Assembly: GCA_001799285.1 (NCBI GenBank)
Contig: MGTD01000029.1
Location: 1-57,969 of the forward strand
Direction: 5' to 3'
DNA length: 57,969 nucleotides
Origin: Deltaproteobacteria bacterium RIFOXYD12_FULL_56_24
GTDB taxonomy: Bacteria > Desulfobacterota > Desulfobulbia > Desulfobulbales > Desulfurivibrionaceae
Shown here: positions 33,994-41,795 of the stretch, piece by piece
How positions within the stretch are numbered: the first letter of the stretch is position 1
How the letters are laid out: each line of letters begins with the position of its first letter
The notes under the pieces: generated by a model
What the model was told of the DNA's origin: nothing
Seen by the model: the letters and a program-made list of their open reading frames with translations, nothing else
The model's database searches: none
Translations under genes and position numbers: made by a program

Positions 33994-34126
33994 GTAAGCG
34001 TTCAGCAGTGCCGCAGATGCGCGTGTCAGTCGTCGGCAGAAGTGTCCGACAAAGAGGCCTACGAAGTGTGCTATTGCACATGAGCAGGCCGATGACAAAG
34101 CAGATGTGGTGCTGCTGAACGCTTAC
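33994..34126 (-). mobile_element. 133-bp IS66-type MITE, family B variant with GTAAGCGTTCAGCAG ends
   Basis: Terminal inverted repeats GTAAGCGTTCAGCAG / CTGCTGAACGCTTAC. Inside, about 45 bp (34076-34120) match the family B core (TGAGCAGGC.GAT.ACAA.GC). The outer termini differ from GTAACTATCC but keep the IS66-type GTAA start. No 8-bp duplication is detectable. It fills most of the 350-bp gap between the FliK-like and kinase genes; the rest of the gap holds nothing recognisable. Confidence 0.75.
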
Positions 34127-34219
34127 TCAAATTAATTCCCTCCTCTTGCTGTGGAGGAGCGTTTTTCAGGAAGATGCAAGAGTTATAAGGTACCAGCGGG
34201 GAACTGTTAACCGTGGAAA

Positions 34220-36151
34220 TTACTGGAGAGGCAGAACCACCCGGACTTCCAGACCGCCGCCAAGGTGGGGCTTGAGAGAGAAACTGCCGCCATGGGCGTT
34301 GACAATCCGTTCAACCAGGGTCAATCCCATACCGGTTCCATAAGTTTTCGTGGTAAAAAACGGGTCCTTTGCCTTGTCCAGATAGGATTCCGGAATCCCA
34401 GGGCCGGTATCGATTACCGAAACAATGGCCTGCCCCTCGCCGGCCCCCACGGCAACGGTCAACCGGCCCCCATCGGGCATAGCCTCCACCGCGTTTCTAA
34501 ACAGATGGAGAAACACCTGGCGAATCTGATGCAAATCCCCCTGGATAACCGGCTCCTGGACGGGGCATTCCATCTTCCAGGTCACGCCATGTTTTGCCAT
34601 GCTCGACTGAAGGAGAAGGGCTGTCTTTTCGACCACCACGCAGAGCGGGATCTCCTCCCTGTGGATCTCTCCCTGCCCCACAAAGGCAAAAAGATCCTCC
34701 AGGGTGGATTCCACCCGTTCTGTTTCATGAATAATGACATTCAGATATTTTCCCCACTCGGGATCGACATTTTTCTTGCTCAGAATGCGGGAAACCCCGC
34801 CGATGGAGGTGATGGGATTTCTGATAATGTGGACCAGCTGGGCCGCCATATGGCCCAGAGCAGAATAACGCTCCGCCTCGACCAGCAGATCCTTGCTCCG
34901 GTCGAGTTCCTGATTCACCGCCTCAAGCTCGACGATCTTGCGCTGCCGTTCGTTGTGCAGATGACTTTGTTCAATGGCGAGGCTGGCTTGGCTGGCAAAC
35001 AGTTCAAGGGCGCTGATATGATTATCCTCAATGGGGCGCCTTGTCACATAATTATCGGCAATGATTACCCCGAAGGAACGTCCAGGAGAGTACAGAGGCA
35101 CCACGACAAAGGAATCCTCATCAAGAATATTGATGAGTTCCCTGGGCACGGCAAGAGGAGGCGCACCTCCCTCCGCTTTTTCCCGTTGCTCATTAAGCAG
35201 GGGCCCGTTGCCATGCCTGCCACCATTGCCGTTACGCCGCTCCAGAGGCAAGGGCACCCAGCCGTTTTCCGGCGAAACCCGGTAGCTCCGCCTGCCCAGC
35301 ACGGCACGAATCAGGATGTTCTCGGTGTCCTCGGCCGAAACCACCAAACTCCTGGCAATAGTGTTGACCGCGGCTTCCTGGGACTTGCTGATCTCTTTGA
35401 GATTGTCAACGATCTGTAAAAAATTGAGCTCCCGCTCCTCGATCTCCTCCCACACCCTCCCGGCTTCCTCCCGGGAACTCGGGCCAATGGCCAGCCTCCC
35501 CCGCAAAAACCGGCCATCATCATCAAACATAACCAGAAACGCCCGGTTAAAACCCAAACCTTCCCGAGAGGTAATCCCCACCAGAATGGCTCGCAGGATC
35601 TGATCAAGTTCCACGGTGCTCAAATAGACGGTGTTCATCTTCACCGACAACTGATGCAGAAGCTGAATCCGAAAATGCGCCTCTTCCAGCTCTTCCTGAT
35701 ATTTGCGATTCTCAAAAACCAACCGCCTCTTTTCCAGGGCCTTGCGCGCCACATGAAATATTTCTTCAAACTGCACCGGTTTGGAGAGATAGTCCGTGGC
35801 GCCCTTGCGCATGCAATCCAAAGCTACCTGCAGATCAGCGATGCCGGTGAGCATGATCACGGCAACATCAGGGTATTGGTCCACGATCCGGGGCAAAAGA
35901 GAAAGACCATCAGTATCCGGAAGACCAATGTCAAGAAGGACCAGGGCCACATTCCGGGAGGACAGGACCTGCATGAGGTCTGCCGCCAAGGCGCATTCCA
36001 CCACGGGCAGGCCGTGTACTTCAAAATAGCTCCTGAGCGGCTCGCGAATTGCCGCATCATCATCAACAATGGCGATAATCTCGCCATTTTGCAGCAGTTG
36101 CCCCAAGGAAATGGAGACATGCTTATGCAGCCCGGAAACCGCTTCAACCAT
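34220..36151 (-). CDS. Receiver-GAF-histidine kinase hybrid
   Basis: 643 residues, soluble. Receiver domain (25-140) with D30-D32, phospho-acceptor D74 and K124. GAF region (about 165-395), split by a low-complexity insert (305-330, RRNGNGGRHGNG). HisKA with H441 and HATPase with NAVEAM, DTGPGIP and TGMGLTLVE. The H-box reads VHIIRNP: the acidic residue normally after the histidine (HEIRNP) is isoleucine, which would impair kinase or phosphatase chemistry in HisKA proteins. An upstream kinase may feed the receiver. The gene stands alone. Confidence 0.85.
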   Translation of the reverse strand: MVEAVSGLHKHVSISLGQLLQNGEIIAIVDDDAAIREPLRSYFEVHGLPVVECALAADLMQVLSSRNVALVLLDIGLPDTDGLSLLPRIVDQYPDVAVIMLTGIADLQVALDCMRKGATDYLSKPVQFEEIFHVARKALEKRRLVFENRKYQEELEEAHFRIQLLHQLSVKMNTVYLSTVELDQILRAILVGITSREGLGFNRAFLVMFDDDGRFLRGRLAIGPSSREEAGRVWEEIEERELNFLQIVDNLKEISKSQEAAVNTIARSLVVSAEDTENILIRAVLGRRSYRVSPENGWVPLPLERRNGNGGRHGNGPLLNEQREKAEGGAPPLAVPRELINILDEDSFVVVPLYSPGRSFGVIIADNYVTRRPIEDNHISALELFASQASLAIEQSHLHNERQRKIVELEAVNQELDRSKDLLVEAERYSALGHMAAQLVHIIRNPITSIGGVSRILSKKNVDPEWGKYLNVIIHETERVESTLEDLFAFVGQGEIHREEIPLCVVVEKTALLLQSSMAKHGVTWKMECPVQEPVIQGDLHQIRQVFLHLFRNAVEAMPDGGRLTVAVGAGEGQAIVSVIDTGPGIPESYLDKAKDPFFTTKTYGTGMGLTLVERIVNAHGGSFSLKPHLGGGLEVRVVLPLQ

Positions 36152-36281
36152 AAAAATACCCTGCGGACAGAGAAAAACTGGCGCGCCTCGATATGAGACC
36201 TATAACCATGCTAGGATGACAGGCAAAGCGCTGTCAAGGAAAATAGCACCCATTGCCCGCCAAGGAATACCGAACAAGAAC

Positions 36282-36322
36282 AAAAAAAATCGCACCCCCC
36301 CGGAACCCCGGGGAAATGCGAT
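36282..36322 (-). terminator. Terminator after the yeeE-like gene
   Basis: Reading on the minus strand, ATCGCA/TGCGAT with an inner CCCCGG/CCGGGG pairing is followed by a run of seven T residues. It ends the transporter transcript. Confidence 0.85.
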
Positions 36323-36364
36323 CTGTATGAACTCCAAGCCGCACCCAACGGCCTGATTGCCTCC

Positions 36365-37579
36365 TTACATCTCGATCAGGAGTTTGTTGCTGTCCTCATT
36401 CCAGCGCGCCACCAGCCACCAGACGGCCATGACCAGGAAAACCAATGCCAAGGTGCCACCGTAGCCGAGAAAGGTGTTCGGCATATAGACAAAGCTGCCG
36501 AGCTTGCCTGCGTTGGTGACCCCTTCATTAAGAAAGGCGTCCATTCCTTCGACATCGCTGACGGAGAACCACTTGTTCATCAAGGAGTTGGCTATCCCGA
36601 AAAAGGGAACCACGATCCACAGCTTGATCTGGCCTTCGCCGACCCGCCAAAGGGTGCCGGTACCGCAGCCACCAGCCAAAATGGCGCCAAATCCGAAGAT
36701 CATCCCGCCAACCACACCGCCCCAACCGAAAGTGCCGCGCACATAATGCTCCACGTCGTTGATGCCGCCGGCCTTGACGATCACTCCGCCGATGGTCAGC
36801 AGGACGATGCTCAAGGCCACCGACTTGGCCATGGTGGCGTTGCCGGTCATATGCGGTTCACGGAAACCCTGGATCATGCACCAGCGGCCCCGCTGCATGG
36901 TGTAGCCCAGCGCGGCCGCGAGCAACAACACCCCGCCCATCTTGGTAAGCGCCTCATTGGCAGTGTAGGTGTAGGCCCCCCAGATCATGACCAACAGGGC
37001 GACAATTCCGAGCACCACCTGGGTGGCAAAAGGAATTTCGATGGTCTTGGCCCCGCCGCTGCCCCAGGAGACATTCTCCATCTCCCAGTAAATGTACTTG
37101 AGACCGATAATGGCGCCGGCAATCAACCCGGCCATCATCGCGAAACCGCTGGCGGAGAGATTGCCGATGGCGTTGTAAAATCCACCCACGTTGCACCCTC
37201 CGGCAAGGGCCGCGCCGACTCCCATACAGATACCGGCAGCCACCCCCTTGACCATTTCCAGAACCGGCGGAATCCGGAAGGCGAAGTTGTTGCCAAGGCA
37301 GGCGGAAAGAAAAGCACCGCCCACAAAACCGAGGCCGATGATGGAACCGCCATTGACAAAAATCGAAGCAGGAGCATCGCTGTAGATTCCGATTCCGTAA
37401 AAAATCCAGTCCGCCCAGTTGCGCACCGCCCCGGTCGCTCCCCAAGGCCGGTACCAGGCCAGGAGCATCACGCTCAGAAAAGCGACGAGGGTCCCGGAGG
37501 TATAGGGATTCCACTCATCCTGGCACAACTTTTTGTAAAGCTCCTTGGCAGTGCCGCCAAACCCGCTGCTTCCACTCAT
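36365..37579 (-). CDS. YeeE/YedE-family (TsuA-like) sulfur transporter
   Basis: 404 residues, about 11 membrane helices. Two YeeE/YedE halves each have a glycine-cysteine signature: ALAGGCNVGGFYNAIG and ILAGGCGTGTLWRVGEG, plus GRWCMIQGFREP in the centre. Members such as TsuA import thiosulfate through a relay of cysteines. Start 37579 follows GGAGAGGAGAG. Divergent from tusA-dsrE-dsrE, so uptake and intracellular sulfur carriers are probably coordinated; the actual substrate (thiosulfate, persulfide or other) is inference. Confidence 0.88.
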   Translation of the reverse strand: MSGSSGFGGTAKELYKKLCQDEWNPYTSGTLVAFLSVMLLAWYRPWGATGAVRNWADWIFYGIGIYSDAPASIFVNGGSIIGLGFVGGAFLSACLGNNFAFRIPPVLEMVKGVAAGICMGVGAALAGGCNVGGFYNAIGNLSASGFAMMAGLIAGAIIGLKYIYWEMENVSWGSGGAKTIEIPFATQVVLGIVALLVMIWGAYTYTANEALTKMGGVLLLAAALGYTMQRGRWCMIQGFREPHMTGNATMAKSVALSIVLLTIGGVIVKAGGINDVEHYVRGTFGWGGVVGGMIFGFGAILAGGCGTGTLWRVGEGQIKLWIVVPFFGIANSLMNKWFSVSDVEGMDAFLNEGVTNAGKLGSFVYMPNTFLGYGGTLALVFLVMAVWWLVARWNEDSNKLLIEM

Positions 37580-38034
37580 AATCGCTCTCCTCTCCCGTTT
37601 TTTCTGAAAACCACTGTGCCTTCCCGACATTCTCCGAGTGAAACCCGGAAAGTCGGCGCTTCGAACCCAATTCGCAAGACAGCTCGGAACGATTTTCTTT
37701 ACCCGGTGCCGGACACTTTTGTCAAGCCGTGAAAACATCTCGACGCACATCCTGAAGCGCCACCACAATGTGACATACAACCTGGGGAAAAATCAACCGG
37801 AAAAACAGGGGGTTCGCGCCGAACATTCCGGCCAATGATCACTCACAAATTCCCTTGACATGGTCCGCGGATGTTTGGTAGAGACTAATTCACCATTTTT
37901 TTTGAAGAAGTTTACAGTACATGCAGCTCCCCCGTAGAACAGCAGCGGCATCGAGCGGAACCATCTCAAAAATCCCGCCGTTTCCCGTTTTTTTTAAAAA
38001 ATCAAACACCAAAATCTTTTCCAAGGAGGAAAAC
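37580..38034. promoter_or_regulatory. Divergent control region between yeeE and tusA
   Basis: 455 bp without a gene. For the tusA side, TTGACA at 37855-37860 lies 17-18 bp before a weak -10 (GTAGAG/TAGAGA, near 37878). GAAGAAG-type purine runs follow, and AAGGAGG at 38022-38028 is the tusA ribosome-binding site. A frame open from 37921 is in phase with tusA but has no translation signal. No clear operator palindrome was found. Confidence 0.5.
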
Positions 38035-38295
38035 ATGAGCGACGATTTCAAGAAAGTCCCGGAAGGAATCACCCCGACCCGCACCCTGGACGCAAAAGGC
38101 CTGAGCTGTCCAATGCCCCTGTTGCGGACCAAAAAGGAAATGGATAAACTGGGTTCCGGGGAAATCCTCGAAGTTCTTGGCACCGATCCCGGCTCCCGCA
38201 ACGACCTGCCCGGCTGGTGTACCCGCGCCGGACACGAGTATCTCGGCGAAAAGGAAGACGCCGGCTTCATCCGTTTCTACATGAAGAAACAATAA
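38035..38295 (+). CDS. TusA-family sulfur-carrier protein
   Basis: 86 residues. The signature GLSCPMPLL with the active cysteine C25 carries a persulfide. The protein is the size of TusA/SirA proteins but has a second cysteine, in DLPGWCTRAGHEYLG, which the family often has. It delivers sulfur to partners such as DsrE proteins. Start 38035 follows AAGGAGGAAAAC. Confidence 0.93.
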   Translation: MSDDFKKVPEGITPTRTLDAKGLSCPMPLLRTKKEMDKLGSGEILEVLGTDPGSRNDLPGWCTRAGHEYLGEKEDAGFIRFYMKKQ

Positions 38296-38364
38296 TTCCC
38301 ACAAACGCCATGGCGCCCGGATCTTTTCGGCTCTGCGCCTTTCAATTATTCAAGGAGACAGCAA

Positions 38365-38679
38365 ATGGCTAAAAGTTTGGGTATCTTTGTCACCTCTCCC
38401 CAGAACATGCGGCATGTCATGGGAGTAACCAAGGCCGCCAAGGCCAAGGGTTCCAAGGTCAAGGTTTTCTTCAGCTGGTACGGCGTCCACTTGACCAAGT
38501 GTTCTGATTTCCCGGCCCTCTGCGAACTGGCCGACGAGGTTTCGATCTGCGTGGACAGCTACAAGAAGTGCGGCTACGATCCTGCCGATATCCCCAAGGG
38601 TCTTGAGGCCAAGGACATGGCCACCCAGGGCCAGCACGGCGCGATCATTGAAGACTACGAATGCTACCTGACCTTATAA
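38365..38679 (+). CDS. DsrE-family protein 1
   Basis: 104 residues, DsrE/TusD-like fold: KSLGIFVTSPQNMRHVMGV, a TKAAKAKGSKVKVFFSWYG core, and cysteines in TKCSDFPALCEL, SICVD and KKCGYD. A probable sulfur-relay partner of TusA. It is separated from tusA by a 69-bp spacer with AAGGAG before the ATG, and lies 10 bp upstream of the second DsrE gene. Confidence 0.88.
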   Translation: MAKSLGIFVTSPQNMRHVMGVTKAAKAKGSKVKVFFSWYGVHLTKCSDFPALCELADEVSICVDSYKKCGYDPADIPKGLEAKDMATQGQHGAIIEDYECYLTL

Positions 38680-38689
38680 GGAGAAAACC

Positions 38690-39004
38690 ATGTCCAAGAA
38701 AGTAGGCTTTCTACTGGTAAACAAGGATTACACCCTGGACGGTATCCGCTCCGCTCTGGGACTTGCCGTCGAGAACATGTATGCGTATGCCTATGTTATG
38801 AACAACGAACTCACCGAGGTGAGCGACTACCACAAGGAAAACATCGAGTGGATTCGCGACATGGAAGGCGAGGTCTACACCACGGTGGACGCTAACGCCG
38901 AGAATTTAGGGATGCCCAAAGTCACCCTCGAAGAGATCGGCAAGCAGCTTCGTGACCTCGAATACATCATCCCCTACGGCATCATGCGCTCGGACAAGAG
39001 CTGA
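38690..39004 (+). CDS. DsrE-family protein 2 (TusC/DsrF-like)
   Basis: 104 residues: KKVGFLLVNKDYTLDGIRSALGLAVENM and YAYAYVMNNEL match DsrE/DsrF-like folds. The sequence has no cysteine, so it is probably a structural partner in a hetero-oligomer rather than a sulfur carrier. Confidence 0.82.
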   Translation: MSKKVGFLLVNKDYTLDGIRSALGLAVENMYAYAYVMNNELTEVSDYHKENIEWIRDMEGEVYTTVDANAENLGMPKVTLEEIGKQLRDLEYIIPYGIMRSDKS

Positions 39005-39039
39005 TCAACCCCGAGAACCAACAAACAAGGAGTGCTCCG

Positions 39040-39213
39040 ATGAAACTCTTGAATGTATATCGCTCTGAACCCAATGACGACACCAAAAAACTGGTGGAGA
39101 TCGTCTCCGAGGGTCGTGACGCCGAGGCCTTTGCCCTCAATGTCGAGAACCCGGACTACGACGCCTTGGTGGACAAAGTTTTTGCGGCCGACCAGACCAT
39201 CTGCTGGTGGTAA
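39040..39213 (+). CDS. 57-residue TusB/DsrH-like small protein
   Basis: 57 codons after AAGGAG at proper spacing, ending the tusA-dsrE-dsrE operon and followed by a terminator. It starts MKLLNVYRSEPND and ends AADQTICWW. TusB/DsrH proteins end in tryptophan and sit at this position in tusDCB/dsrEFH sets but are about 90 residues; the cysteine three from the end is the likely functional residue. Treated as a shortened DsrH-like subunit by position and ending only. Confidence 0.65.
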   Translation: MKLLNVYRSEPNDDTKKLVEIVSEGRDAEAFALNVENPDYDALVDKVFAADQTICWW

Positions 39214-39245
39214 GCAAGATTTTCCCAGACGATCCGGACTGAGCC

Positions 39246-39279
39246 AAATCCCCTGCCATCTCGGCCGGGGATTTTTTTT
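39246..39279 (+). terminator. Terminator of the tusA-dsrE operon
   Basis: AAATCCCC / GGGGATTT stem with a 13-nt loop followed by a T-rich run. It closes the sulfur-carrier operon. Confidence 0.85.
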
Positions 39280-39309
39280 GCCTTGAGGATGGGCCTTTTT
39301 ATAATGCCA

Positions 39310-39642
39310 TCAAGCATTAATCTGTGCATCCGCAAGCATCCGGTCAAGAAAATCAAAAAGGAACTGGCGCTGGCCCTGGTTCGCATAACTAATGCAAGAG
39401 CAATGCAGGTTGCTCTTGCTCCGGACCAGAAATTCGGCGATCAACCTGCTCCGCCCCAGCTCGATCCCGAAAAAAAACGGCCCGCATTGCCCGTGCCCCT
39501 GCTGGGCTTCGCCCAGTAGCTCCTCCGGGACCGGCAGCCAGAACATCCCCTCCATGGGGGCCGACGGCAAGGTCCGCTTCAGATATGATTCCAGATTATT
39601 CTGTTCTTCTCTGTTCAATTCATCAATAACAAACTGACGCAT
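39310..39642 (-). CDS. Conserved hypothetical protein, 110 residues
   Basis: Starts MRQFVIDELNREEQNNLESYLKRTL-like and is soluble, with SNLHCSC cysteines near the C-terminus. No family recognised. AGGGGG precedes ATG 39642 on the minus strand. It stands alone between the sulfur-carrier operon and the HIT gene. Confidence 0.6.
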   Translation of the reverse strand: MRQFVIDELNREEQNNLESYLKRTLPSAPMEGMFWLPVPEELLGEAQQGHGQCGPFFFGIELGRSRLIAEFLVRSKSNLHCSCISYANQGQRQFLFDFLDRMLADAQINA

Positions 39643-39778
39643 GGCATCCCCCTGCCGGTTTTCCACTAAATTAGTATTTTTGCTCTGATTTGCCACAGGA
39701 CAACTCCCAGGCAATAGCGTCCCTCATCACAATACCAAAGCAGCCGCAAGCTGTCATCAGAGATGACTACCTTTACAT

Positions 39779-39807
39779 TTGACAGAACCAGCTCCGAACA
39801 GTATCCT
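39779..39807 (+). promoter_or_regulatory. Sigma-70 promoter of the HIT gene
   Basis: TTGACA at 39779-39784, a 17-bp spacer and TATCCT at 39802-39807, 36 bp before the start codon. Confidence 0.65.
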
Positions 39808-39842
39808 GCGGCTGTTTATTATCTTACAAACAAGGAGGAGCG

Positions 39843-40184
39843 ATGAGCAACCCCTGTCTTTTCTGCAAAATCATCAACGGGGAAATCCCTGCCAAAAAAC
39901 TGTACGAAGATAAGGAGGTTTTCGCCTTCTGGGACATCTCCCCCCAGGCCCCCAAGCACTTCCTGGTCATCCCCAAAAAACACCTCAGCGGCCCTGGTGC
40001 GGTTGCAAGTGAAGACGAAGCGCTCATCGGTAAGGTCGTCCGGATCGGCGCGCAACTGGCCAGGGAAAACGGCGCGGAACAATGCCGCTTGGTCATGAAC
40101 AACGGGGCCGAAGCGGGGCAGACCGTCTTCCACCTGCATCTCCATGTTCTCGGGGGCAGGGCCATGTCCTGGCCGCCGGGCTGA
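39843..40184 (+). CDS. HIT-family nucleotide-binding protein (HinT-like)
   Basis: 113 residues: CLFCKIINGEIPA at the start and the catalytic histidine triad VFHLHLHVLGG near the end. It is probably a purine-nucleoside phosphoramidase. AAGGAGGAG precedes the ATG. A family B MITE begins 9 bp after its stop. Confidence 0.95.
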   Translation: MSNPCLFCKIINGEIPAKKLYEDKEVFAFWDISPQAPKHFLVIPKKHLSGPGAVASEDEALIGKVVRIGAQLARENGAEQCRLVMNNGAEAGQTVFHLHLHVLGGRAMSWPPG

Positions 40185-40193
40185 AACGAAACA

Positions 40194-40505
40194 GTAACTA
40201 TCCAGCAGCACCGCATCTGCGTTGTTATCAGCCTGCTCATGGGCACCAGCACACTTCGCAGACTTCTGCCTAGCAGCTATAGCTGAGTTGGGCAGCAAGC
40301 TGCCCAAACGAAACTTGATGAACTCGTAACAACCTGAAAAGTTTACAGGACCACCACACAAAATCAGACACTTACACATTAATACCCGTTGTAATCGTGG
40401 CTTTTTACGATTTCAACAAACTTATGCCCTTTGGGTGTACGGTACTGCTGGATAGTTACTGTTCGGTGGTTTTTGTTCATTCCCGGCACTGAGCTGGATA
40501 GTTAC
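40194..40505 (+). mobile_element. 312-bp IS66-type MITE, family B (longest copy)
   Basis: Ends GTAACTATCCAGC and GCTGGATAGTTAC. The flanks ACGAAACA (40186-40193) and ACGAAACC (40506-40513) match at seven of eight bases, an 8-bp target duplication. The first 90 bp and the last 60 bp match the 14733 copy; the middle holds an extra 160 bp including an inverted GCAGC-type palindrome (40279-40320) shared with 54289 and with the start of ddl. No transposase ORF. Confidence 0.82.
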
Positions 40506-40542
40506 ACGAAACCTTCCTTTCTAATCACGGTAAGCAAACACC

Positions 40543-41202
40543 ATGCCCCCTGTCATCTCATTCATCGGCAAGCCCGACTCCGGCAAGACCACGCTGCTGG
40601 AAAAACTGATCCCTGAACTGCATCGCCGCGGCTACCGCATCGGCACCATCAAGCACCATGTCCATACCTTTGAGATGGACAAGCCCGGCAAGGACACCTG
40701 GCGCCACAAGCAGGCCGGCGCTTCCACCGTGGCCCTCTCTTCCCCCACCGGGTTGGGCATTATCCGCGACGTGCCGGAAGACCTTACCATTGAAGAGCTG
40801 ATAGGCCGCTATTACGGCGATATCGATCTGGTGATCACCGAGGGCTACAAGCGGCTGGGACTGCCCAAGATCGAGGTCTTCCGCAGCGCCCTGCATGCCG
40901 AGCCCTTGCCGGATCGGGATGAAACCTGGGTTGCCATGGTCAGCGATGCCGCAGGCCCCGCGGATCTCCCCGGCTTTTGCCTGGACGATGTCGCCGGTCT
41001 GGCCGATTTTCTCGAAGAGCGCTTCATCAAGCCCTTTCCCCGACAAAAAACCAGCCTGCTGGTCAACGGTCAGCCGGTCTATCTCAATGCCTTCGTCGAA
41101 AGCTTTATCCGCCAGGCCATCACCGGCATGACCTGTTCGCTCAAGGGGTGCCAGAACCCCGAGGAGATTATTATCACCATCCGCCAGGGCGCCGCAGAAT
41201 GA
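40543..41202 (+). CDS. mobB: Molybdopterin-guanine dinucleotide biosynthesis adaptor MobB
   Basis: 219 residues: P-loop GKPDSGKT at 9-16, GTIKHH, and KLGLP-type MobB core. A C-terminal extension of about 50 residues (LLVNGQPVYLN through CSLKGC) is found fused to MobB in anaerobes. Overlaps mobA by ATGA. It helps supply MGD cofactor to enzymes such as the oxidoreductase at 9780. Upstream, a MITE separates it from HIT. Confidence 0.92.
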   Translation: MPPVISFIGKPDSGKTTLLEKLIPELHRRGYRIGTIKHHVHTFEMDKPGKDTWRHKQAGASTVALSSPTGLGIIRDVPEDLTIEELIGRYYGDIDLVITEGYKRLGLPKIEVFRSALHAEPLPDRDETWVAMVSDAAGPADLPGFCLDDVAGLADFLEERFIKPFPRQKTSLLVNGQPVYLNAFVESFIRQAITGMTCSLKGCQNPEEIIITIRQGAAE

Positions 41203-41792
41203 TCCGCCAGGTTGCCGGGGTGATCCTGGCGGGCGGCAAAAGCTCGCGTTTCGGCAGCAACAAGGCCCTTGCCCTCCATCAGGGCGACGCCCTGATCCAT
41301 GGGATCACCCGCAAGCTGGCCGGGCTTTTCCCGGAAACTCTGCTCGTCACCAATACCCCAGAGGACTATGCCTTTCTCGGCTGGCCGATGGTTGCCGATC
41401 AATACCTGAACTGCGGCCCCCTGGCCGGAATCCATGCCGCCCTGCGGTCGGTCTCCCAGCCCCGCGCCTTTGTCTGCGGCTGCGATATGCCGCTGATCAA
41501 TCCGGAGCTTATCCGTTTTCTCTGCGAACTACCCGGCGACCATGAGGTGGTGCTGCCCTGGCTGCCCGAGGGGCCGGAGCCTCTGTACGCGGTCTACAGC
41601 CAAACGGCCCTGCCGCTCATCGAGGAAAATCTCGCCGCCGGCCTGTACAAGCTCGGCGCCTTGTACAATAAACTGCGCCTCCGCAAAGTCACCGCCGAGG
41701 AGATCTTGCAGGTCATCCCCGATCTCACCACCTTTCAAAACATCAACCATCAGCATGACCTCGCCCGTCTTGCCGACCTGCTGGATCCCTGA
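41199..41792 (+). CDS. mobA: Molybdenum cofactor guanylyltransferase MobA
   Basis: 197 residues: GVILAGGKSSRFGSNKAL nucleotide-binding motif, GPLAGIHAAL and CGCDMPLI. Attaches GMP to molybdopterin. Starts inside the mobB stop (ATGA) and is followed 3 bp later by moeA. Confidence 0.93.
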   Translation: MIRQVAGVILAGGKSSRFGSNKALALHQGDALIHGITRKLAGLFPETLLVTNTPEDYAFLGWPMVADQYLNCGPLAGIHAALRSVSQPRAFVCGCDMPLINPELIRFLCELPGDHEVVLPWLPEGPEPLYAVYSQTALPLIEENLAAGLYKLGALYNKLRLRKVTAEEILQVIPDLTTFQNINHQHDLARLADLLDP

Positions 41793-41795
41793 TCC

